14,524 bases of DNA from the NCBI GenBank assembly GCA_963923455.1, contig CAWULT010000116.1:1-14524 (forward strand), read 5' to 3'. Under the pieces are notes generated by a model that saw nothing but the letters and a program-made list of their open reading frames with translations, made no database searches and was not told where the DNA came from. Below are positions 1 to 7,338 of the stretch, piece by piece; positions within the stretch are counted from its first letter, which is position 1, and every line of letters starts with the position of its first letter. The position numbers and the translations under genes are program-made. The DNA comes from CAWULT01 sp963923455. Lineage in GTDB: Bacteria > Acidobacteriota > Vicinamibacteria > Vicinamibacterales > UBA2999.

Positions 1-1062
1 AGCCGGCGCCCGACGATTGCCATTCCGGCCGGCCAGGTACTGCAGGTGGGCACCGACGCCGGCGGCAGCGCGATCGGCCTGCACCCGCGGCTCACGGGCC
101 TGCGCAACATCTTCAACGACGGGCGTCTGGCCATCGTGCAGCGGACCGGGTACTCGAACTCGAGCCGGTCGCACTTCGAGGCCACCGACATCTTCGGCAC
201 GGCCAACCCGCAGGCGACGAGCGGTTCAGGCTGGCTCGGACGCTATCTCGACACGCTGCCGCGTCCGGTGGACGCGCTGACGGCGTGGAACACGGCCGGC
301 GAGACGCCACGCGCGCTGCTGTCGGGGACGACCGGCGTCCCCGCGATCCCCAATGCCACGACCTACACGTACGCGAGCCCGAACCGCGGGTCGGCTGCGC
401 TCGAGGAGCGCGCGGCCGCGCAGGCGATGGCGAGCAACCCCGCGTCGACCCGGCCGCACCTCGCGTTCATCAACAGCACCAACCGCGGTGCGATCGAGAC
501 GCTCGACCGCGTGGCGGCGGCCACGTCGTACGCGCCGACGGTGCCGTACCCGAACAACGGCTTCGCGGCGTCGCTGCGGACCGTGGCCGGGGCCATCGCG
601 CGCGGGATCGGCTCGCGCGTCTACTGGGTGCAGACCGGCGGCTACGACACGCACTCGGGCCAGGGGTCGGTCGACGGCTCCTACGGCAACCTGATGTCGA
701 CGCTCGGCGACGGGCTCGGAGCCTTCTACACCGACATCCGCAACCAGGGCCTCGCCAACGACACGACCGTGCTCGTCTTCTCGGAGTTCGGGCGCCGCAT
801 CTCCGAGAACGGCAGCCGCGGGACGGACCACGGGGCCGCGGGCATCATGCTGGTGCTCGGCGGCATGGTGCGCGGCGGACTGTACGGCACGGCGGCGTCG
901 CTCGCGCCGGGTAGCCCGACCCTCGAGAACAACTCCGGCGACGTGCGCTTCGAGACCGACTTCCGCGCGGTGTACGCGCGCGTGCTCGACCAGTGGCTGG
1001 GCGTCAACTCGGTGCCCATCCTGAACGGCGACTTCCGGGCCGGTGCGCCGGCCATCTTCTGA
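1..1062 (+). CDS. DUF1501 family secreted protein, 3' part
   Basis: The reading frame is open from the first base of the window to a TGA stop at 1060-1062, giving 353 residues; the N-terminus lies outside. The sequence matches DUF1501, a family distantly related to alkaline phosphatase/sulfatase-type enzymes and usually exported by the Tat pathway. Visible hallmarks are RTGYSNSSRSHFEATDIF near residues 48-65, GGYDTHS near 213-219, SEFGRRISENGS near 261-272 and GTDHG shortly after. The DTH and DHG motifs resemble metal-binding positions of the alkaline phosphatase superfamily, but no substrate is known for the family. In many bacteria a DUF1800 gene lies directly upstream; that part is not in the window. 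The stop is 34 bases before the next start on the same strand, so the two may be co-transcribed. The family call is firm; the function is unknown. Confidence 0.9.
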   Translation, partial: SRRPTIAIPAGQVLQVGTDAGGSAIGLHPRLTGLRNIFNDGRLAIVQRTGYSNSSRSHFEATDIFGTANPQATSGSGWLGRYLDTLPRPVDALTAWNTAGETPRALLSGTTGVPAIPNATTYTYASPNRGSAALEERAAAQAMASNPASTRPHLAFINSTNRGAIETLDRVAAATSYAPTVPYPNNGFAASLRTVAGAIARGIGSRVYWVQTGGYDTHSGQGSVDGSYGNLMSTLGDGLGAFYTDIRNQGLANDTTVLVFSEFGRRISENGSRGTDHGAAGIMLVLGGMVRGGLYGTAASLAPGSPTLENNSGDVRFETDFRAVYARVLDQWLGVNSVPILNGDFRAGAPAIF

Positions 1063-1096
1063 CGCGATCGCGACGCTCCCTGTGAAGGTCCCCCCA

Positions 1097-2128
1097 ATGA
1101 CCACCCTGATTCGAACCTGTGCCACCGCGACGCTGCTGCTGGGCCTGTCCGCTCCGGCGATCGCGCAGCAGTCCGGCTCGGCCGCCCCGTCGAGCTATCC
1201 CGCGGTGACGTTCGGCACCCAGTCGTTCCTGCAGTACGCCGCCGAACTCGTGGACGAGCAACACCAGAACGCGTTCGACGTCACCCGCGGGTACCTGAAC
1301 ATCCAGGCGCGGCTGTCGCCGCGCGTCCGCTTCCGGTTCACGCCCGACGTGAGGCCCACGACCGACGCGAGCCTGACCACCAACCTGACGCTGCGGCTCG
1401 AGTACGCGCAGCTCGAGGCCGACGTCAGCGACCGCGGCTCGGTGCTGTTCGGCATGCACGAGACACCCTGGCTGGCGTTCGAGCAGTCGATCAACCGCTA
1501 CCGCGTGCAGGGCACGATGTTCGCCGAGCGGCAGGGACTCATCCCGGGTCAGACCGACCTGGGTGCCAGCTTCCGGCGGCGGGGTGAGCGCGCCGAGGTG
1601 CACGTCGGCGTCTACAACGGCGAGGGCTACGGGCGCGCCGAACTGGACCGCTACAAGAGCGTCCAGGGCCGCGTCAGCTACACGGTGCTGGCCGACGACA
1701 TCGCCGGCAGCAACGTCCGGCTGTCGGGCTTCTACTCCCACGGCTGGTACGCCCGCGATCGCCCGCGCAACCTCGCGATCATCATGGGCAGCTACGAGCA
1801 CCCGAACGTGGTGGCCACCGCTCAGTACGTGATGTCGAAGGACAACCCGTTCGTCGCGCAGGACATCGATCGCCGCGGCACGTCGCTCTTCGGAGAGGTG
1901 CGGCAGGGCCCGACCGGGTGGGCCGGGCTGGCGCGCGTGGACTTCTACGATCCGGATCGTTCGAACGCCAGCGACTCGACGCACCGGTACATCTTCGGCG
2001 GCGCGCACTGGAGCCAGCTCGGCCAGGGCCGGTTCGGCGTGGTGATCAGCCTCGACCAGCGGTTCCGGTCGGCCAATGCCGACCGGCTGGAGACGCGCCT
2101 GCTCGCGCAGACGCACGTCGAGTTCTAG
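1097..2128 (+). CDS. Outer-membrane beta-barrel (porin-like) protein
   Basis: The product has 343 residues. It begins with a signal peptide (hydrophobic stretch about residues 11-22, ending APAIAQ), and the mature part is made of alternating polar/hydrophobic strands with the C-terminal residue Phe, as is typical of outer-membrane barrels recognised by the BAM machinery. Recurrent aromatic strand ends such as VSGFYSHGWY-like segments, RVDFYDP and RYIFGGAHW support a barrel resembling phosphate-selective porins O/P. The ATG at 1097 is preferred over an in-frame ATG at 1043 because GAAGG at 1084-1088 lies 8 bases upstream, the signal peptide begins there, and the earlier start would overlap the DUF1501 gene. 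The transported solute cannot be read from sequence. It is convergent with the sugar dehydrogenase, 27 bases away. It could instead be a non-porin barrel of unknown role. Confidence 0.8.
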   Translation: MTTLIRTCATATLLLGLSAPAIAQQSGSAAPSSYPAVTFGTQSFLQYAAELVDEQHQNAFDVTRGYLNIQARLSPRVRFRFTPDVRPTTDASLTTNLTLRLEYAQLEADVSDRGSVLFGMHETPWLAFEQSINRYRVQGTMFAERQGLIPGQTDLGASFRRRGERAEVHVGVYNGEGYGRAELDRYKSVQGRVSYTVLADDIAGSNVRLSGFYSHGWYARDRPRNLAIIMGSYEHPNVVATAQYVMSKDNPFVAQDIDRRGTSLFGEVRQGPTGWAGLARVDFYDPDRSNASDSTHRYIFGGAHWSQLGQGRFGVVISLDQRFRSANADRLETRLLAQTHVEF

Positions 2129-2146
2129 GCCGCGAGCGCTGGCTCG

Positions 2147-2168
2147 GCCGGCGCGCTACTGCGCCGGC
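2147..2168. terminator. Hairpin between convergent genes, possible terminator
   Basis: A perfect inverted repeat with 8-base arms (GCCGGCGC at 2147-2154, GCGCCGGC at 2161-2168) and a 6-base loop lies 18 bases after the stop of the barrel gene. The loop contains the stop codon of the opposite-strand sugar dehydrogenase (2156-2158). It would fold in transcripts of either strand. There is no T-run after it on either strand, so classical intrinsic termination is uncertain; RNA 3'-end protection is an alternative. Confidence 0.35.
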
Positions 2169-3451
2169 TCGATCTTCAGCACCGCGCCGAACACCTCGTC
2201 GGTCAGCGCGTAGAGGTTGCCGTCGGGGCCGGGCTTGATCTCGCGGATGCGCTGCTTGAGCTCCGACAGCATGATCTCGCGGCCGGTGGGATCGCCCTTG
2301 GCGTTGAACTGGACGCGCTGGATGTGCTGCCCGGTGTTGTTGCGCATCCCACCCACGAAGATGTTGCCCTTCCACTGCGGAAACCGGTCGCCGTTGTAGA
2401 CCGAGAGCCCCGAGATGGCGATGGCGGGCACCCAGAACACGATCGGTTCTTCGTAGCCGGGCGCCGTGAAGCCCTTGCCGACGATCGTGCCGTCGTAGTT
2501 GCGGCCCAGCGAGACGACCGGCCAGCCGTAGTTCCTGCCCTTGACGATGATGTTCAGCTCGTCTCCGCCCTGCGGGCCCTCCTCGGTCTCCCAGAGCTTG
2601 CCGTCGATCGGGCTGATGTAGAGCCCCAGCGGGTTGCGGTGGCCGCTCGTCCAGATCTCGGGCTTGATCCCGGACTGGCCGACGAACGGATTGTCGGGTG
2701 GCACACCGCCGTCGGCCGTCAGCCGGACGATCTTGCCGATGTGCGACGCCATGTCCTGCGCCTTCGGCGGGATGTTCCGATCGCCCAGGCCCAGGAACAG
2801 CCGGCCCTCGCCATCGAAGACCATGCGCCCGCCGTGGCTGCCCGTCGGCGGCCCGATGCGCTGATCGGTGCCGGGCCCGCCGTGATAGGCGTCGGCGACG
2901 AAGATGTCCTTGCCGTCGGCGAGGGTCGAGCCGCCGTCCCACCGGGCGCGGTAGATGGCGGTCGTGGCGCTGCCGGGGCCGGCGCTGCCGGGCCCGTCGC
3001 CCGGCTTCGCGTAGGCGATGTAGATCAGGCGGTTCTGCGCGAAGTTCGGGTGGAGCACCACGTCGAACATGCCGCCGATGCCGCGCGCGTCGACCGTCGG
3101 CACCGGCGTGATCGGAGTCGGGTCGACCACGCCGTTCCGGATCACGCGCAGGCGCCCGGGCCGCTCGGTGACCAGCATGTTGCCGTCGGGCAGGAACGCG
3201 ATCCCCCACGGACGCTCGAGGCCCTTGATGGCGGTGATGTGCATCCGGCCACGCCCGGCGCCGAGATCCCAGGGGCCCGCGCCGAGGGTGTCGCGCGGCG
3301 GCGGTGGTCCGCCCCCCGTGCGTCCGCCCTGGGCCGGCGGCTGGGCCGGCGCGGGCGCGGCGGCCTGCTGTGCCTGGCCCGGCGGCGAGGCGAGGGCGAC
3401 GAAGAGGCCCAGAGCGGCGAACCACGGCAGGGTGATCGACTTCGACAGCAT
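2156..3451 (-). CDS. Exported PQQ-dependent sugar (aldose) dehydrogenase, GSDH family
   Basis: The product has 431 residues. It has a signal peptide (residues 1-27, ending GQA), a proline/glycine-rich linker (about 31-55), then a six-bladed beta-propeller of the soluble glucose/sorbosone dehydrogenase family (about 70-430). Members oxidise sugar aldehyde groups in the periplasm using pyrroloquinoline quinone and calcium. Family signatures seen: PWGIAFLPDGNMLVTERPGR (81-100), VVLHPNF (131-137), the presumed catalytic His206 in GSHGGRMVF, LGLGDR (220-225), HRNPLGL (271-277), GGDELN (295-300), GRNYGWP (305-311) and PGPDGNLY (407-414). Where relatives commonly read EHGP, this protein reads E-E-G-P (290-293). 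The ATG at 3451 is chosen over an in-frame TTG at 3463 because GGAGA lies about 6 bases upstream of the ATG. No PQQ biosynthesis gene or cytochrome partner is nearby. The exact sugar is unknown. Confidence 0.92.
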   Translation of the reverse strand: MLSKSITLPWFAALGLFVALASPPGQAQQAAAPAPAQPPAQGGRTGGGPPPPRDTLGAGPWDLGAGRGRMHITAIKGLERPWGIAFLPDGNMLVTERPGRLRVIRNGVVDPTPITPVPTVDARGIGGMFDVVLHPNFAQNRLIYIAYAKPGDGPGSAGPGSATTAIYRARWDGGSTLADGKDIFVADAYHGGPGTDQRIGPPTGSHGGRMVFDGEGRLFLGLGDRNIPPKAQDMASHIGKIVRLTADGGVPPDNPFVGQSGIKPEIWTSGHRNPLGLYISPIDGKLWETEEGPQGGDELNIIVKGRNYGWPVVSLGRNYDGTIVGKGFTAPGYEEPIVFWVPAIAISGLSVYNGDRFPQWKGNIFVGGMRNNTGQHIQRVQFNAKGDPTGREIMLSELKQRIREIKPGPDGNLYALTDEVFGAVLKIEPAQ

Positions 3452-3493
3452 GCGCGTCTCCAATGCCGAGGGACGGGACCCTCCAGCGAGGCA

Positions 3494-3499
3494 AGAATA
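3494..3499 (-). promoter_or_regulatory. Possible -10 element for the sugar dehydrogenase
   Basis: The minus strand reads TATTCT, four of six matches to the TATAAT consensus, directly after a G-rich block. It would place the transcript start near 3487 and give a leader of about 36 bases containing the ribosome-binding site. No clear -35 element is visible, so this is tentative. Confidence 0.3.
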
Positions 3500-3550
3500 C
3501 CCCGCCCCAGAGGAGTTACGCCACGAGCGGAGTTACCCTGTAGGGCGGGG
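3500..3550. repeat. Nested inverted and direct repeats in a divergent intergenic region
   Basis: CCCCGCCC at 3500-3507 and GGGCGGGG at 3543-3550 form a perfect 8-base inverted repeat. Between them GGAGTTAC occurs twice, at 3512-3519 and 3529-3536, 17 bases apart. The block lies in the 132-base gap between divergently transcribed genes, next to the possible -10 element of the sugar dehydrogenase. It could be a regulator-binding region. Chance is a real alternative for the C/G-only arms in such GC-rich DNA, less so for the AT-containing direct repeat. Confidence 0.4.
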
Positions 3551-3583
3551 GTGCGGGTTTCAGTCCGCCCCGAAGGAGCCAGC

Positions 3584-5017
3584 ATGTCCAGCAGCACGCC
3601 GTCGAGGAGACGCCTGTGGATCGGTGCCGCGGCCGCGGCGGCCGCGTTCGTCGTCACCGCGCACGGTCAGTCGATCCTCGGCCCGCCCGGCGAGGCGAAC
3701 CACTTCATCGAGACGCCGAGTGGCTGGGTGCACCCCAAGACCCCGTGGGGCGAACCCGACATCCAGGCCATGCTGAACATGATGCAGGCCAGCGGCGTGC
3801 CGCTCGAGCGGTGCGCCAACGCGTACCGGTTCGGGGGCCCGCCCTGCGACATGGGCAAGAAGTGGTACACGGAGGACGAGCACACGCAGCGCGTCGCCGC
3901 CGCCGCCGCCCGCGGCGACCGGGGACGGCAGCTGATCGAGCAGGGCAACTTCGGCCAGGCCCTGCTGGCTGGCGTGACCGATCCGGGCACGCCGCAGCGG
4001 CAGACCAACCTGATCGTGGATCCGCCGAGCGGGCTGCTCCCCGAACTGACCGCGGAGGGCAAGCGCCGGGCGCTGACGATGGGTAGTTCGTGGGCCCTGC
4101 CGGGCGAGGACCCGGTGTACGAGAACCCCCTCAGCTTCGACTTCTGGGACAACTGCCGCTCGCGCGGCATGCCGTCGTCGATGATGCCCTATCGCTACAA
4201 CGGCGGGTTCCGCATCCTGCAGGCGCCCGGCGTGGTCGTGTTCGACCTCGAGATGATCCACGACTCGCGGATCGTCTACACCGACGGCCGGCCGGCCCTC
4301 AACACCGCGCACAAGCAGTACATGGGCGATTCGCGCGGACATTGGGAGGGCAACACGCTGGTCGTCGAGACGACCAACTACAAGGCAGGCCCTCCGATGA
4401 TCAACCTCGCCGTCGTCGGCTCACCGGCCGGCAACCGGTTCCCGGTGAGCGACAGGATGAAGACGACGGAACGCATCACCCGCCTGAACGCCGACATGTG
4501 GCTGTACGAGATCAGGACGGAGGACCCCGTCATCCTGACGCGGCCCTTCACGGTCCGCTACCCGATGCGCAACGATCCGACCTACGAGTGGTGGGAGTAC
4601 GGCTGCCACGAGGGCAACACGATCATCGCCAACTACGTGACGACGAACCGGCACGAGCGGGAGAATCCCGCGCCGGAGCCGCCGCCGGCGGCCGCGAAGG
4701 TTCCGGCCGAGGTCGCCAGCGCCCTTGCCGGCCGCTGGGTCGGGCGGCCGCGGATCGTGACCATCGACGTGGACATCGAGCTCGAGTTCACCAGGAACGC
4801 GGACGGGACGGTGCAGGGCAAGCTGATCGGCACGAACCTCGGCCGGATCGACAAGGGCCTGCGTGAGTTCAGGATGGACGGGCGGCGCATGAACTTCGAG
4901 CTGCCCAACACGCAGCCCTGGACGTTCGCGGGCGAATTGTCCGCTGACGGCGCCGCACTCACCGGCGTGGTGAGCAGCGCGCAAGGTGGGATGCCCGTGA
5001 CGTTCCGGAAGCGCTGA
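3584..5017 (+). CDS. Secreted protein of unknown function with C-terminal beta domain
   Basis: The product has 477 residues. The N-terminus (residues 1-29) is a signal peptide with SRRRLW at 7-12, which resembles a Tat motif, followed by an alanine-rich core. The main domain (about 35-360) belongs to an uncharacterised secreted family common in acidobacteria, recognised by VYTDGRP (231-237), GHWEGNTLVVETTNY (252-266), an ERITRLN segment (296-302), a TEDP segment (312-315) and a Cys at 341 in YGCHEG. A proline/alanine linker (about 361-376) leads to a second beta domain (about 380-477) with GRWVG, DGTVQG and GELSADGAALTG. That pattern resembles the small W-x-G beta domain attached to some serine hydrolases. 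AAGGAG at 3573-3578, five bases before the ATG, fixes the start. Two distant relatives lie at 10682-12491. No enzymatic residues can be assigned. Confidence 0.85.
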   Translation: MSSSTPSRRRLWIGAAAAAAAFVVTAHGQSILGPPGEANHFIETPSGWVHPKTPWGEPDIQAMLNMMQASGVPLERCANAYRFGGPPCDMGKKWYTEDEHTQRVAAAAARGDRGRQLIEQGNFGQALLAGVTDPGTPQRQTNLIVDPPSGLLPELTAEGKRRALTMGSSWALPGEDPVYENPLSFDFWDNCRSRGMPSSMMPYRYNGGFRILQAPGVVVFDLEMIHDSRIVYTDGRPALNTAHKQYMGDSRGHWEGNTLVVETTNYKAGPPMINLAVVGSPAGNRFPVSDRMKTTERITRLNADMWLYEIRTEDPVILTRPFTVRYPMRNDPTYEWWEYGCHEGNTIIANYVTTNRHERENPAPEPPPAAAKVPAEVASALAGRWVGRPRIVTIDVDIELEFTRNADGTVQGKLIGTNLGRIDKGLREFRMDGRRMNFELPNTQPWTFAGELSADGAALTGVVSSAQGGMPVTFRKR

Positions 5018-5022
5018 GCGCG

Positions 5023-5592
5023 ATGGTCGAGGGGGATGTCGGTCAGGCCGGCACCTCGGTCGAGTCGCGGCCGAGGCGGCTGGCGCGCCCGATCCTCGCG
5101 TCGTTCCTGTTCACGTTCATCGCGGCGCGCGTTCTCGTGTTCCTGATCGTCGCGCGCCGCGTGCCCGACATCTACCTGCGGCTGGGCGGGACGCACGTCC
5201 ATCACCTGAACTACGGGATCTTCCTCCTCTCTGGCGTCGGGGCCTACCTGCTGCTCGCCGCCCCGGCGTCGACGGGCACGAGGCGGGCGGCGAGTGTCTA
5301 CGGCATCGGTCTGGCGCTGACGTTCGACGAGTTCGGGATGTGGCTGCACCTGGGAGGCAGCTACTGGCAGCGGGCGAGCTTCGATGCGGTCGTCGTGATC
5401 GCGGGACTGCTCGCGCTGGTGGCAGCGGCGCCGGCGTTGTCGCGATTCCGGCCGCGTCACTGGATCACGGCGGCTGCCCTCGTGATCGCCGTGGCGGTGT
5501 TCGGCGTGTTACTCGCCGATTCCTTCACGTACGCGGATCGCCTCCTGTTGCGCATACAGGTCATCGAGGCGTCGCAGCCCCCACTTCGATGA
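5023..5592 (+). CDS. Conserved integral membrane protein with HxHH motif
   Basis: The product has 189 residues with about five predicted membrane segments (roughly 24-44, 64-80, 91-107, 121-137, 148-165). Its most distinctive parts are THVHHLNYGIFLL (57-69) and ALTFDEFGMWLHLGGSYW (98-115). His58, His60, His61, Asp102, Glu103 and His109 lie at or near membrane edges and could bind a metal; that is inference. Similar uncharacterised membrane proteins with HVHH and LDEF-type motifs occur, to my memory, in actinobacteria. The start is five bases after the stop of the preceding gene, suggesting co-transcription, although the only ribosome-site-like sequence (GGAA at 5007-5010) is rather far from the ATG. 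It converges with amrS, leaving 52 bases between the stops. No function is assigned. Confidence 0.8.
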   Translation: MVEGDVGQAGTSVESRPRRLARPILASFLFTFIAARVLVFLIVARRVPDIYLRLGGTHVHHLNYGIFLLSGVGAYLLLAAPASTGTRRAASVYGIGLALTFDEFGMWLHLGGSYWQRASFDAVVVIAGLLALVAAAPALSRFRPRHWITAAALVIAVAVFGVLLADSFTYADRLLLRIQVIEASQPPLR

Positions 5593-5622
5593 GCCAGCCG
5601 TCCTTCCGCGGTGCGGCGGCTC
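5591..5622. terminator. Bulged hairpin between convergent genes
   Basis: GAGCC (5591-5595), a bulged A, and GCCG (5597-5600) pair with CGGC (5614-5617) and GGCTC (5618-5622), giving nine base pairs around a 13-base loop. The stem starts within the stop codon of the membrane protein gene. A perfect 10-base palindrome, GCGCATGCGC, follows at 5623-5632. No T-run follows, so this is a weak terminator candidate for one or both convergent transcripts. Confidence 0.3.
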
Positions 5623-5644
5623 GCGCATGCGCCTCTGGGCCACG

Positions 5645-6739
5645 CTACTGGCCGATGGCGACGCGCAGCCGCCGTCGGCCGAAGTGGCCCGGTCCCTCGG
5701 CGAAGCGCCCCGCGACGGCGGTGCCGCAGTCCGGGCAGCGGCCCTGCGCGTCGAGCCGGTACTCCAGGATGTCGTACCAGTCGCGCGCGATGACGACCGC
5801 GCCGCAGCCCGGGCAGTGCGTGGCGTCGCCCTCGCGGTCGTGCACGTTGCCCACGTAGACGTACCGCAGGCCTTCCTGCATCGCGCGGGCACGCGCCCGC
5901 CGCAGTGTCTCGGGCGGTGTCGGCGGCACGTCGAGCATCTTGAAGTCCGGATGGAAGGCCGAGAAGTGCAGCGGCACGTCGGGCCCGAGGTGCTCGGCAA
6001 TCCACTGCACCTCCTCGGCGATCTCCCGGTCCGAGTCGTTGTGGCCCGGAATCACCAGCGTGGTCAGCTCCAGCCAGGCGCTCGTCTCGTGCCGGATGTG
6101 GACCAGCGTGTCGAGCACGGGCGCCAGATGCGCGCCCGTCAGCTTCACGTAGAACTCGTCGGTGAAGCCCTTGAGATCCACGTTCACCGCGTCCATCACC
6201 GCGTACATCTCGCGCCGCGGCTCCGGGCTGATGTACCCGGCCGTCACGGCCACCGTCCTGACGTCGCGCTCGCGGCAGGCGTGGGCGACGTCGATCGCGT
6301 ACTCGGCGAAGATCGTCGGGTCGTTGTAGGTGAAGGCCACCGAGCGGGCGCCCACGCGGAGGGCCGCGTCGGCGATGCCCTCGGGGGTGGCCGTGTCCAC
6401 CAGCCGGTCGAACTCGCGGGCCTTGCTGATGTCCCAGTTCTGGCAGAACCGGCAGCCCAGGTTGCAGCCCGCGGTGCCGAACGACAGCACGCTCGACCCC
6501 GGGTAGAAGTGGGCGAGGGGCTTCTTCTCGATCGGGTCGACGCAGAAGCCCGACGAGCGGCCGTAGGTCGTCAGGATCAGGCCGTCGCCTTCCCGCGCGC
6601 GGACGTAGCAGAAGCCGCGCTGCCCGTCGGCCAGGCGGCACTCGCGCGTGCACAGGTCGCACTGGAGGCGCCCGTCGTCGAGCGTCGACCACCAGCGGGC
6701 CGGGTAACGGGATTCGTACGGAACGATCGCTTCCTTCAT
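5645..6739 (-). CDS. amrS: AmmeMemoRadiSam system radical SAM enzyme
   Basis: The product has 364 residues, about normal for this family. It is a cytoplasmic radical S-adenosylmethionine enzyme: GCNLGCRFCQNW (91-102) holds the CxxxCxxC cluster-binding cysteines 92, 96 and 99. N-terminal cysteines 27, 30, 34 and 44 (CDLCTREC and GFC) and C-terminal pairs 309/312 and 335/338 form additional metal-site candidates; the last four look like a zinc ribbon. Typical segments include TYNDPTIFAEY (137-147), DAVNVDLKGF (183-192), HFSAFHPDFKM (258-268) and YVGNVHD (295-301). Its ATG overlaps the amrA stop by four bases (ATGA at 6736-6739), so it is translationally coupled as the last gene of an amrB-amrA-amrS operon. 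The family resembles pyruvate formate-lyase activating enzymes, but no reaction is established for it that I know of. Confidence 0.95.
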   Translation of the reverse strand: MKEAIVPYESRYPARWWSTLDDGRLQCDLCTRECRLADGQRGFCYVRAREGDGLILTTYGRSSGFCVDPIEKKPLAHFYPGSSVLSFGTAGCNLGCRFCQNWDISKAREFDRLVDTATPEGIADAALRVGARSVAFTYNDPTIFAEYAIDVAHACRERDVRTVAVTAGYISPEPRREMYAVMDAVNVDLKGFTDEFYVKLTGAHLAPVLDTLVHIRHETSAWLELTTLVIPGHNDSDREIAEEVQWIAEHLGPDVPLHFSAFHPDFKMLDVPPTPPETLRRARARAMQEGLRYVYVGNVHDREGDATHCPGCGAVVIARDWYDILEYRLDAQGRCPDCGTAVAGRFAEGPGHFGRRRLRVAIGQ

Positions 6740-7338
6740 GTCGTGGTGAGGCGCGCCGGCGCCTCCGCTGCCTCGGCGAACGCGTCGCAGGTGAACACGT
6801 GCAGTTCGACGGTCTCGGACCAGAAGGTCGGCGGCAGGCCCGCCTTCCGCTTCAGGTGCCGCAGGAACTCGGCGGCTTCGGGCACCGACTCCCACACCTG
6901 CGGCAGCAGCAGGCCCTGGCGCCTCTCGTGCCTCAGCAGAACCCCTGGCCGCGTCCGCGCGAGCTGCTGACAGGCCTCGGTTTCGTCGTGGACCGGCAGC
7001 CGCGCCAGCGGCGACAGCACGCTGACGTCGAGCCGGACGCGTGACAGCTCCGCGTACGACAGCGGCTCGAACCGCGGGTCGTCGAACGCCGCGGCGCGCG
7101 CAGCCGCCACGACGGCATCGCCGAGCGGCAGGCGCGCCTCGATCGATCCGATGCAGCCGCGCAACTCGCCGTCACGCTGCGTGCGCAGGGTCACGAAGAC
7201 CGCCGCGGGGGTCTGCAGCCAGGGCTCGGCCGGCGGCGCGACCTCGCCGCCGAGGAATGCGCTGCCGATGGCCTCCCGCGCCAGGGCGAGCAGCACCGCG
7301 GCCTCGTGCGTCATGCCCGCCACCCCGTCGCGTGTCAT
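6736..7338 (-). CDS. amrA: AmmeMemoRadiSam system protein A (AMMECR1 domain)
   Basis: The product has 200 residues and is one AMMECR1 domain. The signature LRGCIGS (59-65, Cys62) is present, with AAFDDPRFEPLSYAEL (83-98), LDVSVLSPL (103-111) and GLLLPQV (142-148), all in family order. AMMECR1 proteins are conserved from archaea to humans; their biochemical activity is not established, and the conserved Cys-containing loop is a likely functional site. The ATG at 7338 overlaps the amrB stop by four bases (ATGA at 7335-7338), which favours it over a second in-frame ATG at 7314 that begins a sequence closer to the usual family N-terminus. The gene sits between amrB and amrS and also overlaps amrS by four bases, so the three products are probably made together and act in one process. 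Confidence 0.93.
   Translation of the reverse strand: MTRDGVAGMTHEAAVLLALAREAIGSAFLGGEVAPPAEPWLQTPAAVFVTLRTQRDGELRGCIGSIEARLPLGDAVVAAARAAAFDDPRFEPLSYAELSRVRLDVSVLSPLARLPVHDETEACQQLARTRPGVLLRHERRQGLLLPQVWESVPEAAEFLRHLKRKAGLPPTFWSETVELHVFTCDAFAEAAEAPARLTTT

Noticed and set aside
226..1125. Long open frame on the minus strand opposite the DUF1501 gene
   Set aside because: It is a by-product of high GC codon use; its translation is rich in Arg, Ala, Gly and Val without motifs, and the opposite strand encodes a recognised family.
1004..2116. Long minus-strand frame opposite the barrel gene
   Set aside because: Low-complexity Arg/Val/Ala/Gly translation without domain signs; the plus strand has a signal peptide and barrel pattern.
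2324..3583. N-terminal extension of the secreted protein frame upstream of 3584
   Set aside because: It runs antisense through the sugar dehydrogenase; the real start at 3584 has AAGGAG and begins a signal peptide.
6740..6895. Longer N-terminus for the radical SAM protein
   Set aside because: The extra 52 residues lie inside amrA in another frame and lack family similarity; the ATG at 6739 overlaps the amrA stop in the usual coupled way.
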